From NCBI RefSeq assembly GCF_900104455.1, contig NZ_FNHB01000001.1, positions 558,001-622,000 of the forward strand: DNA of 64,000 bases. Direction: 5' to 3'. Position numbers and translations under genes: made by a program. Position 1 is the first letter of the stretch; every line of letters begins with the position of its first letter. This stretch comes from Dendrosporobacter quercicolus. GTDB lineage: Bacteria; Bacillota; Negativicutes; DSM-1736; Dendrosporobacteraceae. Under the pieces are notes generated by a model, which had not been told where the DNA came from, did no database searches, and was given only the letters and a program-made list of their open reading frames with translations. Shown here in pieces: positions 37,745 to 47,799 of the stretch.

Positions 37745-40169
37745 AGCCTAATACCTCCCGCACACTAAGTTTGGCCGCATTGCGGGCCGGAATCAGGCTG
37801 GCCGCTACCGAAAGCAAGGCCGAAAGCAGCAGCCAGATTCCAACTCCCAAAAAGCTGAACGAAAATGTCAGCGGATTTTGCAGAAACATGACGCCGACCT
37901 GATAACTGAGCAAAGCAGCTGCCGGCAAGGCTAGCAGTACACCTAACAGCCAGCTTAAGACACCGATGCATATTGCTTCCACAACAATAATTCTGCCAAT
38001 CGCGCTGCTGGATGCGCCAATGGCCCGCATAATGCCAATTTCCCTGGTCCGCTCCAGTACATTAATGCCCATGGTGCCCATCAGTCCTAAAGCGCCCACG
38101 ATTGCCAACAGGATGGCCATAATCAGCAAAAATACCGTCAGTATATCAAACTGGGAACGGATACGCTGCTTCTGTTCCCAGGTAACATCAACATTTTGCA
38201 CCCGCAAATTGTTCTTTTTCAGGTGCTCTTCCAGCTTTCTGCCCAACTCGGTTTGTTCCCGGGGATTGTCCGACCGGGCTGCAATCTGGACGGATCTGGC
38301 CCCGCCGGCCTCCTGGATGGCGCCGGTAAACCAGGGATATGGCGCAAATACCAGCGGTCCGGTCAGTGTGCTTTTGGCAATGCCAACCACAGTAAACTTC
38401 AGTTTGCGGGTGCCTATCTTGATGACTGCAGGACTGCCGACCGTAAGCTGGGGACTGTCCTTTAAAACCTCCGTATTAACGACAAGAGCGCTTTCATCCT
38501 CCGGCACCAGCCAGCGTCCCGCAATCATTTTGGGCTGAATCATCTTTGTTCCGACCGGCGGCGCCAGAATAAACACGTTTTTACTGGCGTCATCCTCCGC
38601 TTCTTTGCGTTCGCTCTGTAGTATCCGGCCGGAAGTGAAGCCCCAGGATTCAGCTGCTTTAACACCGGGAACACGAAGAACCTCATGCTCGATCCGGGCC
38701 GCCCGGTAGTTTTCGGTAAATCCCACCGAAATGTCGTATTGAAAATAATCAAGAGCGTCATCCAGAGTAGAGTAGAGGGACGCGCGAACGCTGAATACCG
38801 CCATGAATACGGTCCCGGCCACAGTCATTGTTAGCAAGGTAAGAGCCAGTCGCCATTTTCGGCGAAAGGTATTCCTTAAGGAAAGCAAAATAGGCCGGGA
38901 CAGGCACTCTGCCTTTTCCAGCAGTCGGTCGACCCAGCGGTCCAGGCGGCCTTTGCTGTCCGTACTGCCAATACCGTAATCGCTGATTGCCTCCCGGACC
39001 GTAATGCCGGTCCCCCGCCACACCGGCCAAATGGCGGCCAAAACCGGTACTGCCACTGCGGCGGCGGCTTCCAGCATAAGCACTTTGGACGGCAGTTCCA
39101 ACCCGCCGGAATCAAAGTTAAAAACCTGGGCCATAAAACCGGTTACCGCACTGGCCGCCAGCGCTCCCAGCGGAGCGGCAACCAGCAGCGCCAGTATGCC
39201 GTAAGCGCCAACCAAAGTCAGATACATTCTTAGAATTTGGTCCCGCCTGGCACCGATGGCCTTCATGATTCCGACCTGCCGGACCTGCTGCGTCAAAATA
39301 GCCGATACCGTATTCACCAGCAAAAAGGTGCCTAATAATAGCGACAATACTCCCAGCACGGTCAGCAGCATAACCAAGGCATTAATGATGCTCTGCATCT
39401 GATGCTCGCCCGGTTTGTTGACCTGCAGCCAGAACACCGTGGTGTCGCCTTGTTCCAGCTTGCTCCAGGCCCGCCGGCCAACGGCCTCAATCGGCGCCGT
39501 TTCCTTGCCCTTAAGCACCCAGGACGCAACAACAAAGTTCACCTGGTCCAGCCGGCGTTCTTCGTCCAGCTTTTCCAGGGTGTCCATATTGATATAACCG
39601 TAAGAGCGGCCGCTGAACATACTGGGGATCTGACTGGGATCATACACCGTGCCGGTAACTTTCAGCGTACGCTTGCGGCCGGTTGAGGTTTCCACCTGAA
39701 TGCTGCCGCCTGTAGCTGCGCCAAGTTCGGCCAGCGAAGAACGTTCCAGCAAAACATCACCATCCCCCGGCGGCCAGGCCCCCGTCTGACTTTTAACGAT
39801 ATTGACCTTTTGTTTGGCATAATCAGGAATGGCGGTCAGAAACATCTGCCCCCATTCCCCGGCGGCAGTTTGCACCCGCAGGTCGACATTGCGGCGGCCT
39901 TCAGCCTCTTTCACGCCGCGCAGGCTGCGAACACTTTCAACCAGCTCCTCGTCAAAGGGATCCGCATACAGACTGGCGCTGGCCGGAGCCGCCGAACGCC
40001 AGCTTGCATCCAGATCCCGTTCAAACATCAGATAAGCGCTGTAAACCATGCCGACCGCAAACACGCCCACCGTGATTGACAACACCACCAGCAGGGTCCG
40101 TAGCTTATTGCCCCACAAGTCGGCCAGCACTTTGCGCCACCGCGGCCTAATAAGCGTATAACTAAACAC
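37737..40169 (-). CDS. ABC transporter permease with two FtsX domains (MacB-like)
   Basis: About 810 residues. N-terminal helix, a large extracytoplasmic domain, FtsX domain 1 (about 255-395, with [26 protein letters not shown]), a second extracytoplasmic domain, and FtsX domain 2 ending SVREVLGYE, with [18 protein letters not shown]. Such two-copy permeases export lipoproteins, peptides or drugs. GTG at 40169, overlapping the ATPase stop by 8 nt, is the likely start; a GTG three codons earlier is possible. Substrate unknown. Confidence 0.9.
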   Translation of the reverse strand: MFSYTLIRPRWRKVLADLWGNKLRTLLVVLSITVGVFAVGMVYSAYLMFERDLDASWRSAAPASASLYADPFDEELVESVRSLRGVKEAEGRRNVDLRVQTAAGEWGQMFLTAIPDYAKQKVNIVKSQTGAWPPGDGDVLLERSSLAELGAATGGSIQVETSTGRKRTLKVTGTVYDPSQIPSMFSGRSYGYINMDTLEKLDEERRLDQVNFVVASWVLKGKETAPIEAVGRRAWSKLEQGDTTVFWLQVNKPGEHQMQSIINALVMLLTVLGVLSLLLGTFLLVNTVSAILTQQVRQVGIMKAIGARRDQILRMYLTLVGAYGILALLVAAPLGALAASAVTGFMAQVFNFDSGGLELPSKVLMLEAAAAVAVPVLAAIWPVWRGTGITVREAISDYGIGSTDSKGRLDRWVDRLLEKAECLSRPILLSLRNTFRRKWRLALTLLTMTVAGTVFMAVFSVRASLYSTLDDALDYFQYDISVGFTENYRAARIEHEVLRVPGVKAAESWGFTSGRILQSERKEAEDDASKNVFILAPPVGTKMIQPKMIAGRWLVPEDESALVVNTEVLKDSPQLTVGSPAVIKIGTRKLKFTVVGIAKSTLTGPLVFAPYPWFTGAIQEAGGARSVQIAARSDNPREQTELGRKLEEHLKKNNLRVQNVDVTWEQKQRIRSQFDILTVFLLIMAILLAIVGALGLMGTMGINVLERTREIGIMRAIGASSSAIGRIIVVEAICIGVLSWLLGVLLALPAAALLSYQVGVMFLQNPLTFSFSFLGVGIWLLLSALLSVAASLIPARNAAKLSVREVLGYE

Positions 40170-40923
40170 TGCCGTCACGCTCCGTATTCCCGGCCGATAA
40201 TATCTGACCGTCGTAAACGGTAACAATTCGGCCGCTGCGGCGGGCCAAATCATTATCATGAGTCACCATGAGGATAGTTTTGCCGTCGGCGGCCAATTGT
40301 TTAAAAAAATCAATAACGGCGGTGGCTGTGCGACTATCCAGATTGCCTGTCGGCTCATCGGCTACCAAAAGCGGCGGGTCATTCGCCAAGGACCTTGCAA
40401 TAGCCACCCGCTGCTGCTGACCCCCGGACAAATTGGCCGGCAACTTGTGCGCCTGTTCCCGCACGCCCACCAGGTCCAGCAGTTTCAGTGCTCTTGCCGG
40501 CCTTTCGGTCTGGGCGTACATGCTGCAAAAATCCATGGGCAGCATAACATTTTCCAGTACAGTCAGCGTAGGCAGTAGTTGGAAAAATTGAAATACCACC
40601 CCTACCGTTCGTCCCCGCCAGACGGCAATTTGGTTTTCCGTCAGGGTATGTACCGGCATGCCTGCCACCCAGACCTCACCGCCGGTAGGCCGGTCAATAC
40701 CGGTGATCATATTGATTAACGTCGACTTGCCGCTGCCGGATTTGCCCACAACGGCGACAAACTCGCCCGCAACCACCGACATATTGACGCCTTTTAATGC
40801 CTCAAATTCACCGGCGCCGGTAAGATAGGTCTTACGTACCTCTGTCATTTCAACCGCCGCAGCTCCGGCCCGGGGCTGCGGCAAATTAGCATCCATTAAC
40901 CCTGACAGCCATTTTGCAAGCAT
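40162..40923 (-). CDS. ABC transporter ATP-binding protein (LolD/MacB type)
   Basis: 253 residues. Walker [11 protein letters not shown]-loop [20 protein letters not shown], signature NLSGGQQQR, Walker [13 protein letters not shown] and H-loop VTHD. ATG at 40923 has GGAGG 5 nt upstream. It energises the FtsX permease encoded next. Confidence 0.95.
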   Translation of the reverse strand: MLAKWLSGLMDANLPQPRAGAAAVEMTEVRKTYLTGAGEFEALKGVNMSVVAGEFVAVVGKSGSGKSTLINMITGIDRPTGGEVWVAGMPVHTLTENQIAVWRGRTVGVVFQFFQLLPTLTVLENVMLPMDFCSMYAQTERPARALKLLDLVGVREQAHKLPANLSGGQQQRVAIARSLANDPPLLVADEPTGNLDSRTATAVIDFFKQLAADGKTILMVTHDNDLARRSGRIVTVYDGQILSAGNTERDGSV

Positions 40924-40956
40924 AATATCCTCCGTTTTCATTTCGCCTGGAACTTT

Positions 40957-41550
40957 TCAGGCGTGACTAAGCAGTGCAGTAATAAAGGTATCCTCCAGGT
41001 CTTTTGCCACACCTTCAGCAGTCAGTTGCCGGCTGATCAACAGATAGGGCGCGGCTCCATCCAAAGCTGCAAAGAGGGCTGTGGCCTGACTGCGCGGCCG
41101 GTGCTCCCGGAACTGGCCTTGGCTTATCCCCCTGGCGAATAGCCGTTCATAAAAGGAAATCATATCGCTGCTGTATGTATTGATGAGCGGCCACATATCG
41201 GCACAAGTCAGAATCTTGGACAAGGACAATAAAATATACGTCATTTCCCGGGGATGACTTGCCCAGTATTGCAGATAAACAGCGATAAAATAGCGTAAGC
41301 CTTCCACTGGACACGACATGGTTTCGGCTTTATGGATAAAGCCCAGTATCGGCTCAAAGTATTTGCCGTTGGCGGCCAGTAAAATTTCATCCTTGCTTTT
41401 GTAGTGATAATATAGTCCGCCTTTTGTCAGGCCCGCGCGGTCGGCAATTGCCTGCATGGAAGCTCCCTCGTACCCTTTTACCAAAAATTCGGTAACCGCC
41501 GCTTCTAGAATCTCTGCCATCCGTTGTGTCTTGGGAAGTTTTTTAGTCAA
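40957..41550 (-). CDS. TetR-family repressor of the export operon
   Basis: 197 residues. N-terminal helix-turn-helix (about 12-58: ILEAAVTEFLVKGYEGASMQAIADRAGLTKGGLYYHYKSKDEIL) and an all-helical ligand-binding C-terminus. Start TTG with GGAG 8 nt upstream. First gene of the tetR-ATPase-permease-hlyD unit; two small dyads in its promoter are likely operators, so it should repress itself and the transporter. Confidence 0.94.
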   Translation of the reverse strand: MTKKLPKTQRMAEILEAAVTEFLVKGYEGASMQAIADRAGLTKGGLYYHYKSKDEILLAANGKYFEPILGFIHKAETMSCPVEGLRYFIAVYLQYWASHPREMTYILLSLSKILTCADMWPLINTYSSDMISFYERLFARGISQGQFREHRPRSQATALFAALDGAAPYLLISRQLTAEGVAKDLEDTFITALLSHA

Positions 41551-41592
41551 TTATTACACTCCGTTTCTTACCTGTCAGAATCAATAGATTCC

Positions 41593-41636
41593 TACCGTCG
41601 GTATTTTATTATAAAATATACCAGGTATAACGTCAA
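41593..41636 (-). promoter_or_regulatory. tetR promoter with two candidate operators
   Basis: TTGACG (41631-41636), 17 nt, perfect TATAAT (41608-41613). The dyad TATACC-T-GGTATA (41617-41629) fills the spacer and a second dyad TACCG-A-CGGTA (41593-41603) lies just after the -10. Both share the core TACC..GGTA. Confidence 0.85.
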
Positions 41637-41660
41637 CAAATATTTGAATGATGATCTGTT

Positions 41661-41686
41661 ACCGGGGACTGTCTTTTGTTTTGACG
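41661..41686. repeat. Possible relic of the GGGGAC repeat family
   Basis: ACCGGGGACTGTC followed by TTTTGTTTTGACGC resembles one arm of the element at 36651-36757. Short and degenerate. Confidence 0.35.
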
Positions 41687-41696
41687 CAAACAAATG

Positions 41697-41725
41697 GGGG
41701 CTGTCTCGAAAATTGAGGCAGCCCC
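41697..41725 (-). terminator. Probable terminator of ileS
   Basis: Stem GGGGCTGCCTC / GAGACAGCCCC (10 of 11 pairs) about 90 nt after the ileS stop; only CATTTGTTTG follows, so it is not ideal. The sequence also looks like an insertion-sequence end, so it could be a scar. Confidence 0.5.
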
Positions 41726-41813
41726 TGACTGGTAAAAGCTATGCGGTTGACAGATATTCTCAGAAAGTCTTAGACGAAGTCCAATCACGCCTTATTGGCG
41801 GCCATATATGTTT

Positions 41814-44603
41814 CTAAAGCTTTGCAACTACCGCCGCGCAGCGTTCACATAAGGTATCATGTTCACGTTGCACGCCAACCGTATTGCTGAAAGTCCAGCA
41901 ACGCTCGCATTTTCCGCCTGTGGCCGGAGCAACGGTTACCGCCAGTTCCAGTTCTTCGGCTTGATAGGCTTTACCGGGAGCTGCGGCAACACCTTTAATG
42001 ATATTGGCCTGGGAAACGATTAAGATGGTAGATAATTCTTGCCGGATCAAATCCAGCAAAGCGTATTCCGATTCACCGGCATAGATATCAATTGTCGCAT
42101 CCAGCGAATGGCCGATGACCTTATTCCGTCTGGCCGCTTCCAGCGCTTTGGTAATTTCGCCGCGCATTGCCAGGATTTTATTCCACTTGGCCTCAAGGCC
42201 GGTATCCAGATACTCGGTATGAGCAGCCGGCCACTCGGCTAATTGTACGCTTTCCGGCATGCCTGCTTCTTTTGGCATGTACTGCCAGACCTCTTCAGCC
42301 GAAAAGGTCAATACCGGAGCAACCAGTGTTACCAAGGTTTTCAGAATTTCATACATGACCGTTTGAGCAGCCCGGCGTTCGACTGAATCCGGCAAGGAGG
42401 TATAGACCCTGTCTTTCAAAATATCAAGATAAATTGCGCTTAGATCAATTGCGCAGAAATTGTGAATGGTATGGTACAGCAAATGAAACTCATAACTTTC
42501 ATAGGCTTTACTCACCCGTTCCCGTACTTGTTCCAGCCGCAACAGGGCCCAACGGTCAATTTCCGGCAGATCCGCGTAAGCGACCTTGTCCTTTTGCGGC
42601 TGAAAATCATGGATGTTGCCTAAAATATAGCGAAAGGTATTGCGGATTTTCCGGTAGACCTCAGACATTTGTTTGAGAATATCATTGGAAATACGGATAT
42701 CAGCCTGATAATCGGCGGAGGCCACCCACAAGCGCAGGATATCCGCGCCATATTTTTTGATGACATCCGGCGGTAAGATCACATTGCCAATTGATTTTGA
42801 CATCTTCCGGCCGTCGCCATCCACAACGAAACCGTGGGTTAAAACTGCCTCGTACGGCGCTCTGCCTTTCGTTGCAACTGAAGTTAACAGCGACGACTGG
42901 AACCAGCCGCGGTGCTGATCACTGCCTTCCAGGTATAGGTCAGCCGGCCAGTTAAGCTCCTCGCGCTGCTCAAGGACTGAAGCATGGCTGGAGCCGCTGT
43001 CAAACCATACATCCATAATGTCGCTTTCTTTGCGGAATTCTTTTTGCCCGCAATGCGGACAAGTAAAGTCAGGCGGCAGAATTTCGGCTGCGCTTTTCGC
43101 CCACCAGATATCTGAACCGTATTGTTTAAATAACTCCTGGACAATACCGATGGTAGTGTCATTAATGATATGCTCGTTGCAGCTTGTGCAGTAAAAAATC
43201 GGAATAGGCACTCCCCATACCCGTTGACGGGAAATGCACCAGTCATGACGATCGGCAACCATATTGCGGATACGGTCTTCACCCCAGCCCGGAATCCAGC
43301 GGGTATCGGCGATTGCCCGCAAAGCCTCCTGCCTGAATCCGTCGATGGATGCAAACCACTGCTCGGTCGCCCGGTAAATAACCGGACTTTTGCAGCGCCA
43401 GCAGTGCGCATACTGATGCCTGATTGAACTTTTGCCTAACAGCATGGACCGCTCAGCTAATTCCTTAATGATCGGCACATTGGCGTCGTGAACAGTTAGT
43501 CCGGCAAACTTCCCGCCTTCCTTGGTAAATTTACCGGCGCCGTCTACCGGACTGATGATGGGCAGCCCATTCCTCATCCCGGTTTCAAAGTCTTCCTCCC
43601 CGTGTCCCGGTGCAGTGTGTACGCAGCCGGTACCTTGTTCCAAAGTGACATAATCGGCTAAAACAAGCACCGACTCGCGTTCGATAAACGGATGTGCAAA
43701 AACCATTCCCGCCAGTTCAGTTCCTTTGGCAGTTGCCAGCACATTTACGTTTTCCAGGCCATTTTCCTTGACAACCGCTGCAATCAGGCCCTCGGCCAGG
43801 AGATAGACCTCACCATTGGCCTCCACCCAGGCATAGTTCAGGTCCGGATGGATGGCAATGGCAACATTGGCCGGCAACGTCCAGGGAGTGGTTGTCCAGA
43901 TAACGGCAAAAACATTGTCCGGACTGATTCCCTCCGGTAAACAGCCTTTATCATCAATCAAAGGAAATTTAACAAAAATGGTATGAGACTTCTTTTCGGC
44001 GTATTCAATTTCGGCCTCAGCCAGCGCTGTTTCACAGGAGGTGCACCAATAAACGGTCTTTAACCCTTTATAAATATAGCCTTTTTTGGCCATTTCACCA
44101 AATACGCCGATTTGCTGGGCTTCATAGTCCGGAGTTAAAGTAATGTAGGGATGTTCCCAATCGCCGTTAACACCCAGCCGCTTAAAATCCTCACGCTGCA
44201 TATCCAGGCATTTTAAGGCGTATTGCTTGCACTCGCGCCGCAAGTCCAGCGGATCCAGCTCATGCCGGTTAAGTCCCAGAATTTTTATTGCGGCATGCTC
44301 GATCGGCAAGCCGTGGGTATCCCACCCCGGAACATAGGGAGCATCATAGCCTGTCAACGATTTATATTTTACAATAATATCTTTCAGAATTTTATTTAAA
44401 GCTGTCCCTAAATGAATATTGCCATTGGCATAGGGAGGACCATCATGTAAAATAAATTTTTTCCGGCCCTTGTTACGAGCCGCTCTCTGCGCATAAATTT
44501 GGTTATTCCGCCAAAATTCAAGTATTTGCGGCTCCCGCTCCGGTAGATTTCCGCGCATTGGAAAATCAGTATTTGGCAGATTCAGCGTCTTACTATAATC
44601 CAA
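41814..44603 (-). CDS. ileS: Isoleucyl-tRNA synthetase
   Basis: Class I synthetase of 929 residues, complete. HIGH motif reads GNIHLGTALNK, CP1 editing domain with TTTPWTLPANVAI, KMSKS motif RKMSKSIGNV, anticodon-binding domain and a C-terminal zinc finger CERCW..CERC. Start TTG at 44603 with GGAGGTG upstream, directly after the T-box terminator. A decayed partial copy of its 3' end lies at 36293-36470. Confidence 0.98.
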   Translation of the reverse strand: MDYSKTLNLPNTDFPMRGNLPEREPQILEFWRNNQIYAQRAARNKGRKKFILHDGPPYANGNIHLGTALNKILKDIIVKYKSLTGYDAPYVPGWDTHGLPIEHAAIKILGLNRHELDPLDLRRECKQYALKCLDMQREDFKRLGVNGDWEHPYITLTPDYEAQQIGVFGEMAKKGYIYKGLKTVYWCTSCETALAEAEIEYAEKKSHTIFVKFPLIDDKGCLPEGISPDNVFAVIWTTTPWTLPANVAIAIHPDLNYAWVEANGEVYLLAEGLIAAVVKENGLENVNVLATAKGTELAGMVFAHPFIERESVLVLADYVTLEQGTGCVHTAPGHGEEDFETGMRNGLPIISPVDGAGKFTKEGGKFAGLTVHDANVPIIKELAERSMLLGKSSIRHQYAHCWRCKSPVIYRATEQWFASIDGFRQEALRAIADTRWIPGWGEDRIRNMVADRHDWCISRQRVWGVPIPIFYCTSCNEHIINDTTIGIVQELFKQYGSDIWWAKSAAEILPPDFTCPHCGQKEFRKESDIMDVWFDSGSSHASVLEQREELNWPADLYLEGSDQHRGWFQSSLLTSVATKGRAPYEAVLTHGFVVDGDGRKMSKSIGNVILPPDVIKKYGADILRLWVASADYQADIRISNDILKQMSEVYRKIRNTFRYILGNIHDFQPQKDKVAYADLPEIDRWALLRLEQVRERVSKAYESYEFHLLYHTIHNFCAIDLSAIYLDILKDRVYTSLPDSVERRAAQTVMYEILKTLVTLVAPVLTFSAEEVWQYMPKEAGMPESVQLAEWPAAHTEYLDTGLEAKWNKILAMRGEITKALEAARRNKVIGHSLDATIDIYAGESEYALLDLIRQELSTILIVSQANIIKGVAAAPGKAYQAEELELAVTVAPATGGKCERCWTFSNTVGVQREHDTLCERCAAVVAKL

Positions 44604-44615
44604 AATAACACCTCC

Positions 44616-44659
44616 AAAAATAAAAATAACCATCCTATCCCAAAGGGACGAGAGGTTAT
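44616..44659 (-). terminator. T-box terminator hairpin
   Basis: Stem ATAACC..CGTCCC / GGGAT..GGTTAT (44626-44659, a few mismatches) followed by TTTTATTTTT on the minus strand. The ileS ribosome site begins right after the T-run. Confidence 0.85.
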
Positions 44660-44661
44660 TT

Positions 44662-44893
44662 CCCGTGGTACCACCCTAATGACCATCAGGTCACTTCATT
44701 GACAATTAACGCTTGTCAAACGGCTGGATCTACACCAGACACTGCGTCTGTCCTGACACGGTACCAGTTCGGCCAGCAGTTCAGAAGTGATTTTCGTCAA
44801 GTTATTTGACTAGGCTCACACCGCCCCCTAGCTCGCTGACAAAATTGCTATGACTACTTTCTTCATCATTACCAATCACCTATAATCATTACT
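44662..44893 (-). promoter_or_regulatory. T-box leader (isoleucine-specific)
   Basis: Minus-strand leader with the diagnostic T-box sequence AGGGTGGTACCACGGG (44662-44677), stem I features (AGCGAGCTAGGGGGCGGTG with GAGCCTAG) and a candidate specifier ATC in GAAAATCACTTC (44789-44791), fitting tRNA-Ile. Uncharged tRNA should favour antitermination into ileS. Confidence 0.92.
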
Positions 44894-44900
44894 TAAACGT

Positions 44901-44929
44901 ATTATACAAAATTAGCCCTGCTTAGTCAA
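44901..44929 (-). promoter_or_regulatory. SigA promoter of ileS
   Basis: TTGACT (44924-44929), 17 nt, perfect TATAAT (44901-44906). Confidence 0.92.
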
Positions 44930-44942
44930 ATTGCAACTAATC

Positions 44943-45257
44943 TTAACCGTCAGCTATGGCTTGCAGCTTTGCCAGTACGGCAGCTTGATCAAGTCCGCAG
45001 AGTTTAATCGTCTTATTACGGCTTTTATGTCCGGCAAGTATACTGACGCCGTTTTTGGGCATGGCAAACAGCTTGGCGAAAAAGTCAATACAGGCCTGGT
45101 TGGCCTCGCCGTCAACAGGCGGCGACGTCAGTACCACCTTAAGCCGGTCGGCATACATTCCGGCAATTTTATTACGGCTGGCCCGCGGCTGCACCCGGAC
45201 TTTCATTGATACGCCGTCCGGGAGCTGTTGAATCGCCAGTCCGGTCGTAACCATCAT
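44943..45257 (-). CDS. DUF167/YggU family protein
   Basis: 104 residues. Typical block VRVQPRASRNKIAGMYADRLKVVLTSPPVDGEANQACIDFFAKLF, then SILAGHKSRNKTIKL. Function unknown. ATG at 45257 overlaps the divIVA stop as ATGA. Last gene of the division cluster. Confidence 0.93.
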   Translation of the reverse strand: MMVTTGLAIQQLPDGVSMKVRVQPRASRNKIAGMYADRLKVVLTSPPVDGEANQACIDFFAKLFAMPKNGVSILAGHKSRNKTIKLCGLDQAAVLAKLQAIADG

Positions 45258-45712
45258 TCGTGCTCATCATCTTCTTCCGACGATTTCAACATCTCCAGCT
45301 GGGCTTGCACCAGCGTCCTCATCCTGGTCCGGTAGATCTGCACCTGCTTTTGCAGTTCTTCATACTCGGCAGTCATGCGGCGAACTTTGCCCGCCGCTTC
45401 ATCGACCAGTCTTTGGGCATTGACCTCAGCTTCTTTAATCATGAGTTCAGTTTCTTTTTTGGCGTTAAATTTTACATCCTCAGCGGTTTCCTGAGCGATC
45501 ACCAGCGTATTGTGCAAGGTATTTTCGATATGCTGGAAATGCTCAAGTTTGCTGTTGAGCCGGTCAATGGTTTCTTTTAAATCCCCATTTTCCCGGTATA
45601 ATTGCTCATAATCTTTTACCACCAGATCTAAAAATTCGTCGACATCATCCTCGTTATACCCGCGAAAACCTCGTTTGAATTCTTTATTATGAATATCTAA
45701 AGGCGTAAGCAT
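45254..45712 (-). CDS. divIVA: DivIVA cell-division/polarity protein
   Basis: 152 residues. N-terminal lipid-binding domain (LTPLDIHNKEFKRGFRGYNEDDVDEFLDLVVKDYEQL) and long coiled coils (about 30-145). Binds curved membrane at septa and poles. ATG with AAAGGG upstream, in the usual place after ylmH. Confidence 0.96.
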   Translation of the reverse strand: MLTPLDIHNKEFKRGFRGYNEDDVDEFLDLVVKDYEQLYRENGDLKETIDRLNSKLEHFQHIENTLHNTLVIAQETAEDVKFNAKKETELMIKEAEVNAQRLVDEAAGKVRRMTAEYEELQKQVQIYRTRMRTLVQAQLEMLKSSEEDDEHE

Positions 45713-45730
45713 ACCGGCACCCTTTCTCGG

Positions 45731-46516
45731 TTAAATAAACCGCTTTAATAAAATACTCGTCCGGCCTTTTTTCGTCTGGCCGAAGATCTCGCATAGTTCA
45801 ACCCGGCCCCGGCCGCGCATGGAAATAACATCGCCCTGCTTAACCGCTTGCGAGCTGCTCCTGGCCTGCTGCCAGTTGACTTTAACCTTTTCTGCGGCAA
45901 TTTCGTCAGCCATTCTGCTGCGGGACACGCCAAAGCCGGCGGCGGCAATGACATCCAGACGCAGTGAAGCCACTGTCGTTTTCAGTTCTTTCAGCTTCTC
46001 TTCCCGCGGCGCAATTTCCGTTAGGGGTATTGGAACCGCCGTAACAGCCGCTGCTCCAATTTGCGTCATATTTTTTGCCATATATTCAACGATGGCGGCA
46101 TCCGCTACAAGCTGCGCACGATCACCAAGCATTATGATATCGCCAAGCAGCTCCCGCTTGAGCCCTAAGCCCAGCGCCGCCCCCAGCACGTCCCGGTGAG
46201 ACAGATGATAATAGCGCGCGTCCCAGGCAAGCGAAAGCGCGGCCAACATAAAATCCGTTGTTCCCCGGAAGTCACGGTGGACAAAAGCGATCCTTTGCCG
46301 CTCAGCGCCGGCATAGCCGCCGCTGGCCTGCAGTTCTATCTGGTCATAGTGAGCGGCTACAGTCTCGGCAATGGTATAGCCATAGGGATCAACAAACTCC
46401 ACAACCTTATTTTTACGACTGCGCATTACCCCGTCAGCCGCATCCAGCAGCCTGGCTGCAGTATGCTCATCGCCGCTGGACCGGTAATAACGCAGTATTT
46501 TGTCCCGGTCACTCAT
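45731..46516 (-). CDS. ylmH: YlmH, S4-domain RNA-binding protein
   Basis: 261 residues. N-terminal YlmH domain (IAFVHRDFRGTTDFMLAALS), C-terminal S4 domain (about 185-245: LRLDVIAAAGFGVSRSRMADEIAAEKVKVNW). YlmH has been tied to ribosome rescue by binding peptidyl-tRNA on 50S, which would pair with RqcH in this window. ATG one base after the proC stop. Confidence 0.95.
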   Translation of the reverse strand: MSDRDKILRYYRSSGDEHTAARLLDAADGVMRSRKNKVVEFVDPYGYTIAETVAAHYDQIELQASGGYAGAERQRIAFVHRDFRGTTDFMLAALSLAWDARYYHLSHRDVLGAALGLGLKRELLGDIIMLGDRAQLVADAAIVEYMAKNMTQIGAAAVTAVPIPLTEIAPREEKLKELKTTVASLRLDVIAAAGFGVSRSRMADEIAAEKVKVNWQQARSSSQAVKQGDVISMRGRGRVELCEIFGQTKKGRTSILLKRFI

Positions 46517-46517
46517 C

Positions 46518-47330
46518 TTATTTTTTCCCCATCTCCTGCGACCGTTTCGTCGCTGCCTTTACCGCATCAATTAACGCGGCCCGCAGCCCGTTCTGCTCTA
46601 AAACGTGAATTCCGGTAATCGCCGTACCGCCGGGCGAGGTTACCATATCCCGCAATTTTGCAGGATGTTCTCCGGTTTCCAGCACCATTTTCGCGGCTCC
46701 CAGCAGTGTCTGAGCCGCCAGTACCAGTGCGGTTTGGCGCGACAAACCGACACTTACCCCGGCGTCGGCTAAAGCGTCAATCATAACGAAGCCATAAGCA
46801 GGACCGCTGCCCGACAGACCGGTCACGGCATCCATTAGTTCTTCTCCCACAGTTACTGCGGTACCGGCCGAGGAGAAAATCCGGGAAATCAAATCACTGT
46901 CCTGTTTTGTGGCCAGCTTGCCCAAAGCCAAAGCCGACATGCCGGCGCCAACGGCAATCGGGGTGTTCGGCATAACCCGGATAACGGCGCACCCGGGAAA
47001 TTTGGCCTGCAATGCGGCTAAGGTCAGCCCCGCCACAATAGAAACAACAATGGTTGTTGTGGCTACCTGCCCACTCAATTGCTCCATTACCGCTTTAACC
47101 ACCTGCGGTTTTACCGCAAGAAAAAGAATATCCGTATTCTTTGCCGCCGCATGAATCTCCCCGGTGGTTGAAACTGCATAAGCCTGCGCTAAATAATCGC
47201 GTCTTTCGGCAATAATATCACTTACTATAATTTGCTGAGGCTGAATCAGCCCCGTATTGATCATTCCGCGAAGCAGGGCCTCAGCCATGGCCCCGCCGCC
47301 AATAAAGCCAATTTTCTTTTCTTGCAACAT
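46518..47330 (-). CDS. proC: Pyrroline-5-carboxylate reductase
   Basis: 270 residues. NAD(P)-binding IGFIGGGAMAEALLRGM, MPNTPIAVGAGMSAL, and the conserved C-terminal SGSGPAYGF and MVTSPGGTAITGI. Reduces P5C to proline. ATG with AGGAGG. Its place between ylmH and sepF is a common housekeeping location, so it need not be tied to the hydroxyproline genes, but it can complete that pathway. Confidence 0.97.
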   Translation of the reverse strand: MLQEKKIGFIGGGAMAEALLRGMINTGLIQPQQIIVSDIIAERRDYLAQAYAVSTTGEIHAAAKNTDILFLAVKPQVVKAVMEQLSGQVATTTIVVSIVAGLTLAALQAKFPGCAVIRVMPNTPIAVGAGMSALALGKLATKQDSDLISRIFSSAGTAVTVGEELMDAVTGLSGSGPAYGFVMIDALADAGVSVGLSRQTALVLAAQTLLGAAKMVLETGEHPAKLRDMVTSPGGTAITGIHVLEQNGLRAALIDAVKAATKRSQEMGKK

Positions 47331-47345
47331 GATTCCTCCTGCTGT

Positions 47346-47783
47346 CTACTTTTGCGCCCAGGGCATAAAAGCTTTATCCATGCCTTCCTCCTGTGAACTA
47401 TAAGAAACGTCAACATTGGTCGGCGCACACAGAAAAATATGATTGCCGACCTTCTGAATTGAACCGCTCAGAGCATAAGCCGTGCCGCTAATGAAATCAA
47501 TCATCCGTTTGGCAACTTCTTTGTCGGTGTTTTCAAAGTTAACAACAACAGGCTTACGGTTTTTCAAATGATCAGCCACATGCTGGGCGTCATCGAACGA
47601 AAACGGCTCAACCACCATTACCTTAATTTGTTTTGAGGCAACCGCTGTCGGCAGATTGACCAGATTATTTGCTTTGCGGCTTTTGGGCTCAGGCGCTTCA
47701 TCAGGCTTAACCTGTTGTCCCGCTTCGGGTTCAACCTGCTCGAACAGACCTAAACTGCCCCATACTTTTTCCATGAATTTCAT
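47346..47783 (-). CDS. sepF: SepF cell-division protein
   Basis: 145 residues. Amphipathic membrane-targeting N-terminus (MKFMEKVWGSLGLF), acidic linker, and a C-terminal domain (about 60-140) with KPVVVNFENTDKEVAKRMIDFISGTAYALSG. Anchors and bundles FtsZ. ATG at 47783 with GGAGG 8 nt upstream. Confidence 0.96.
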   Translation of the reverse strand: MKFMEKVWGSLGLFEQVEPEAGQQVKPDEAPEPKSRKANNLVNLPTAVASKQIKVMVVEPFSFDDAQHVADHLKNRKPVVVNFENTDKEVAKRMIDFISGTAYALSGSIQKVGNHIFLCAPTNVDVSYSSQEEGMDKAFMPWAQK

Positions 47784-47799
47784 TGCTGTTTCCTCCCTG

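Noticed and set aside
41524..41817. Plus-strand frame of 97 codons between tetR and ileS
   Set aside because: It starts inside tetR, crosses the tetR promoter and the ileS terminator, and shows no known motif.
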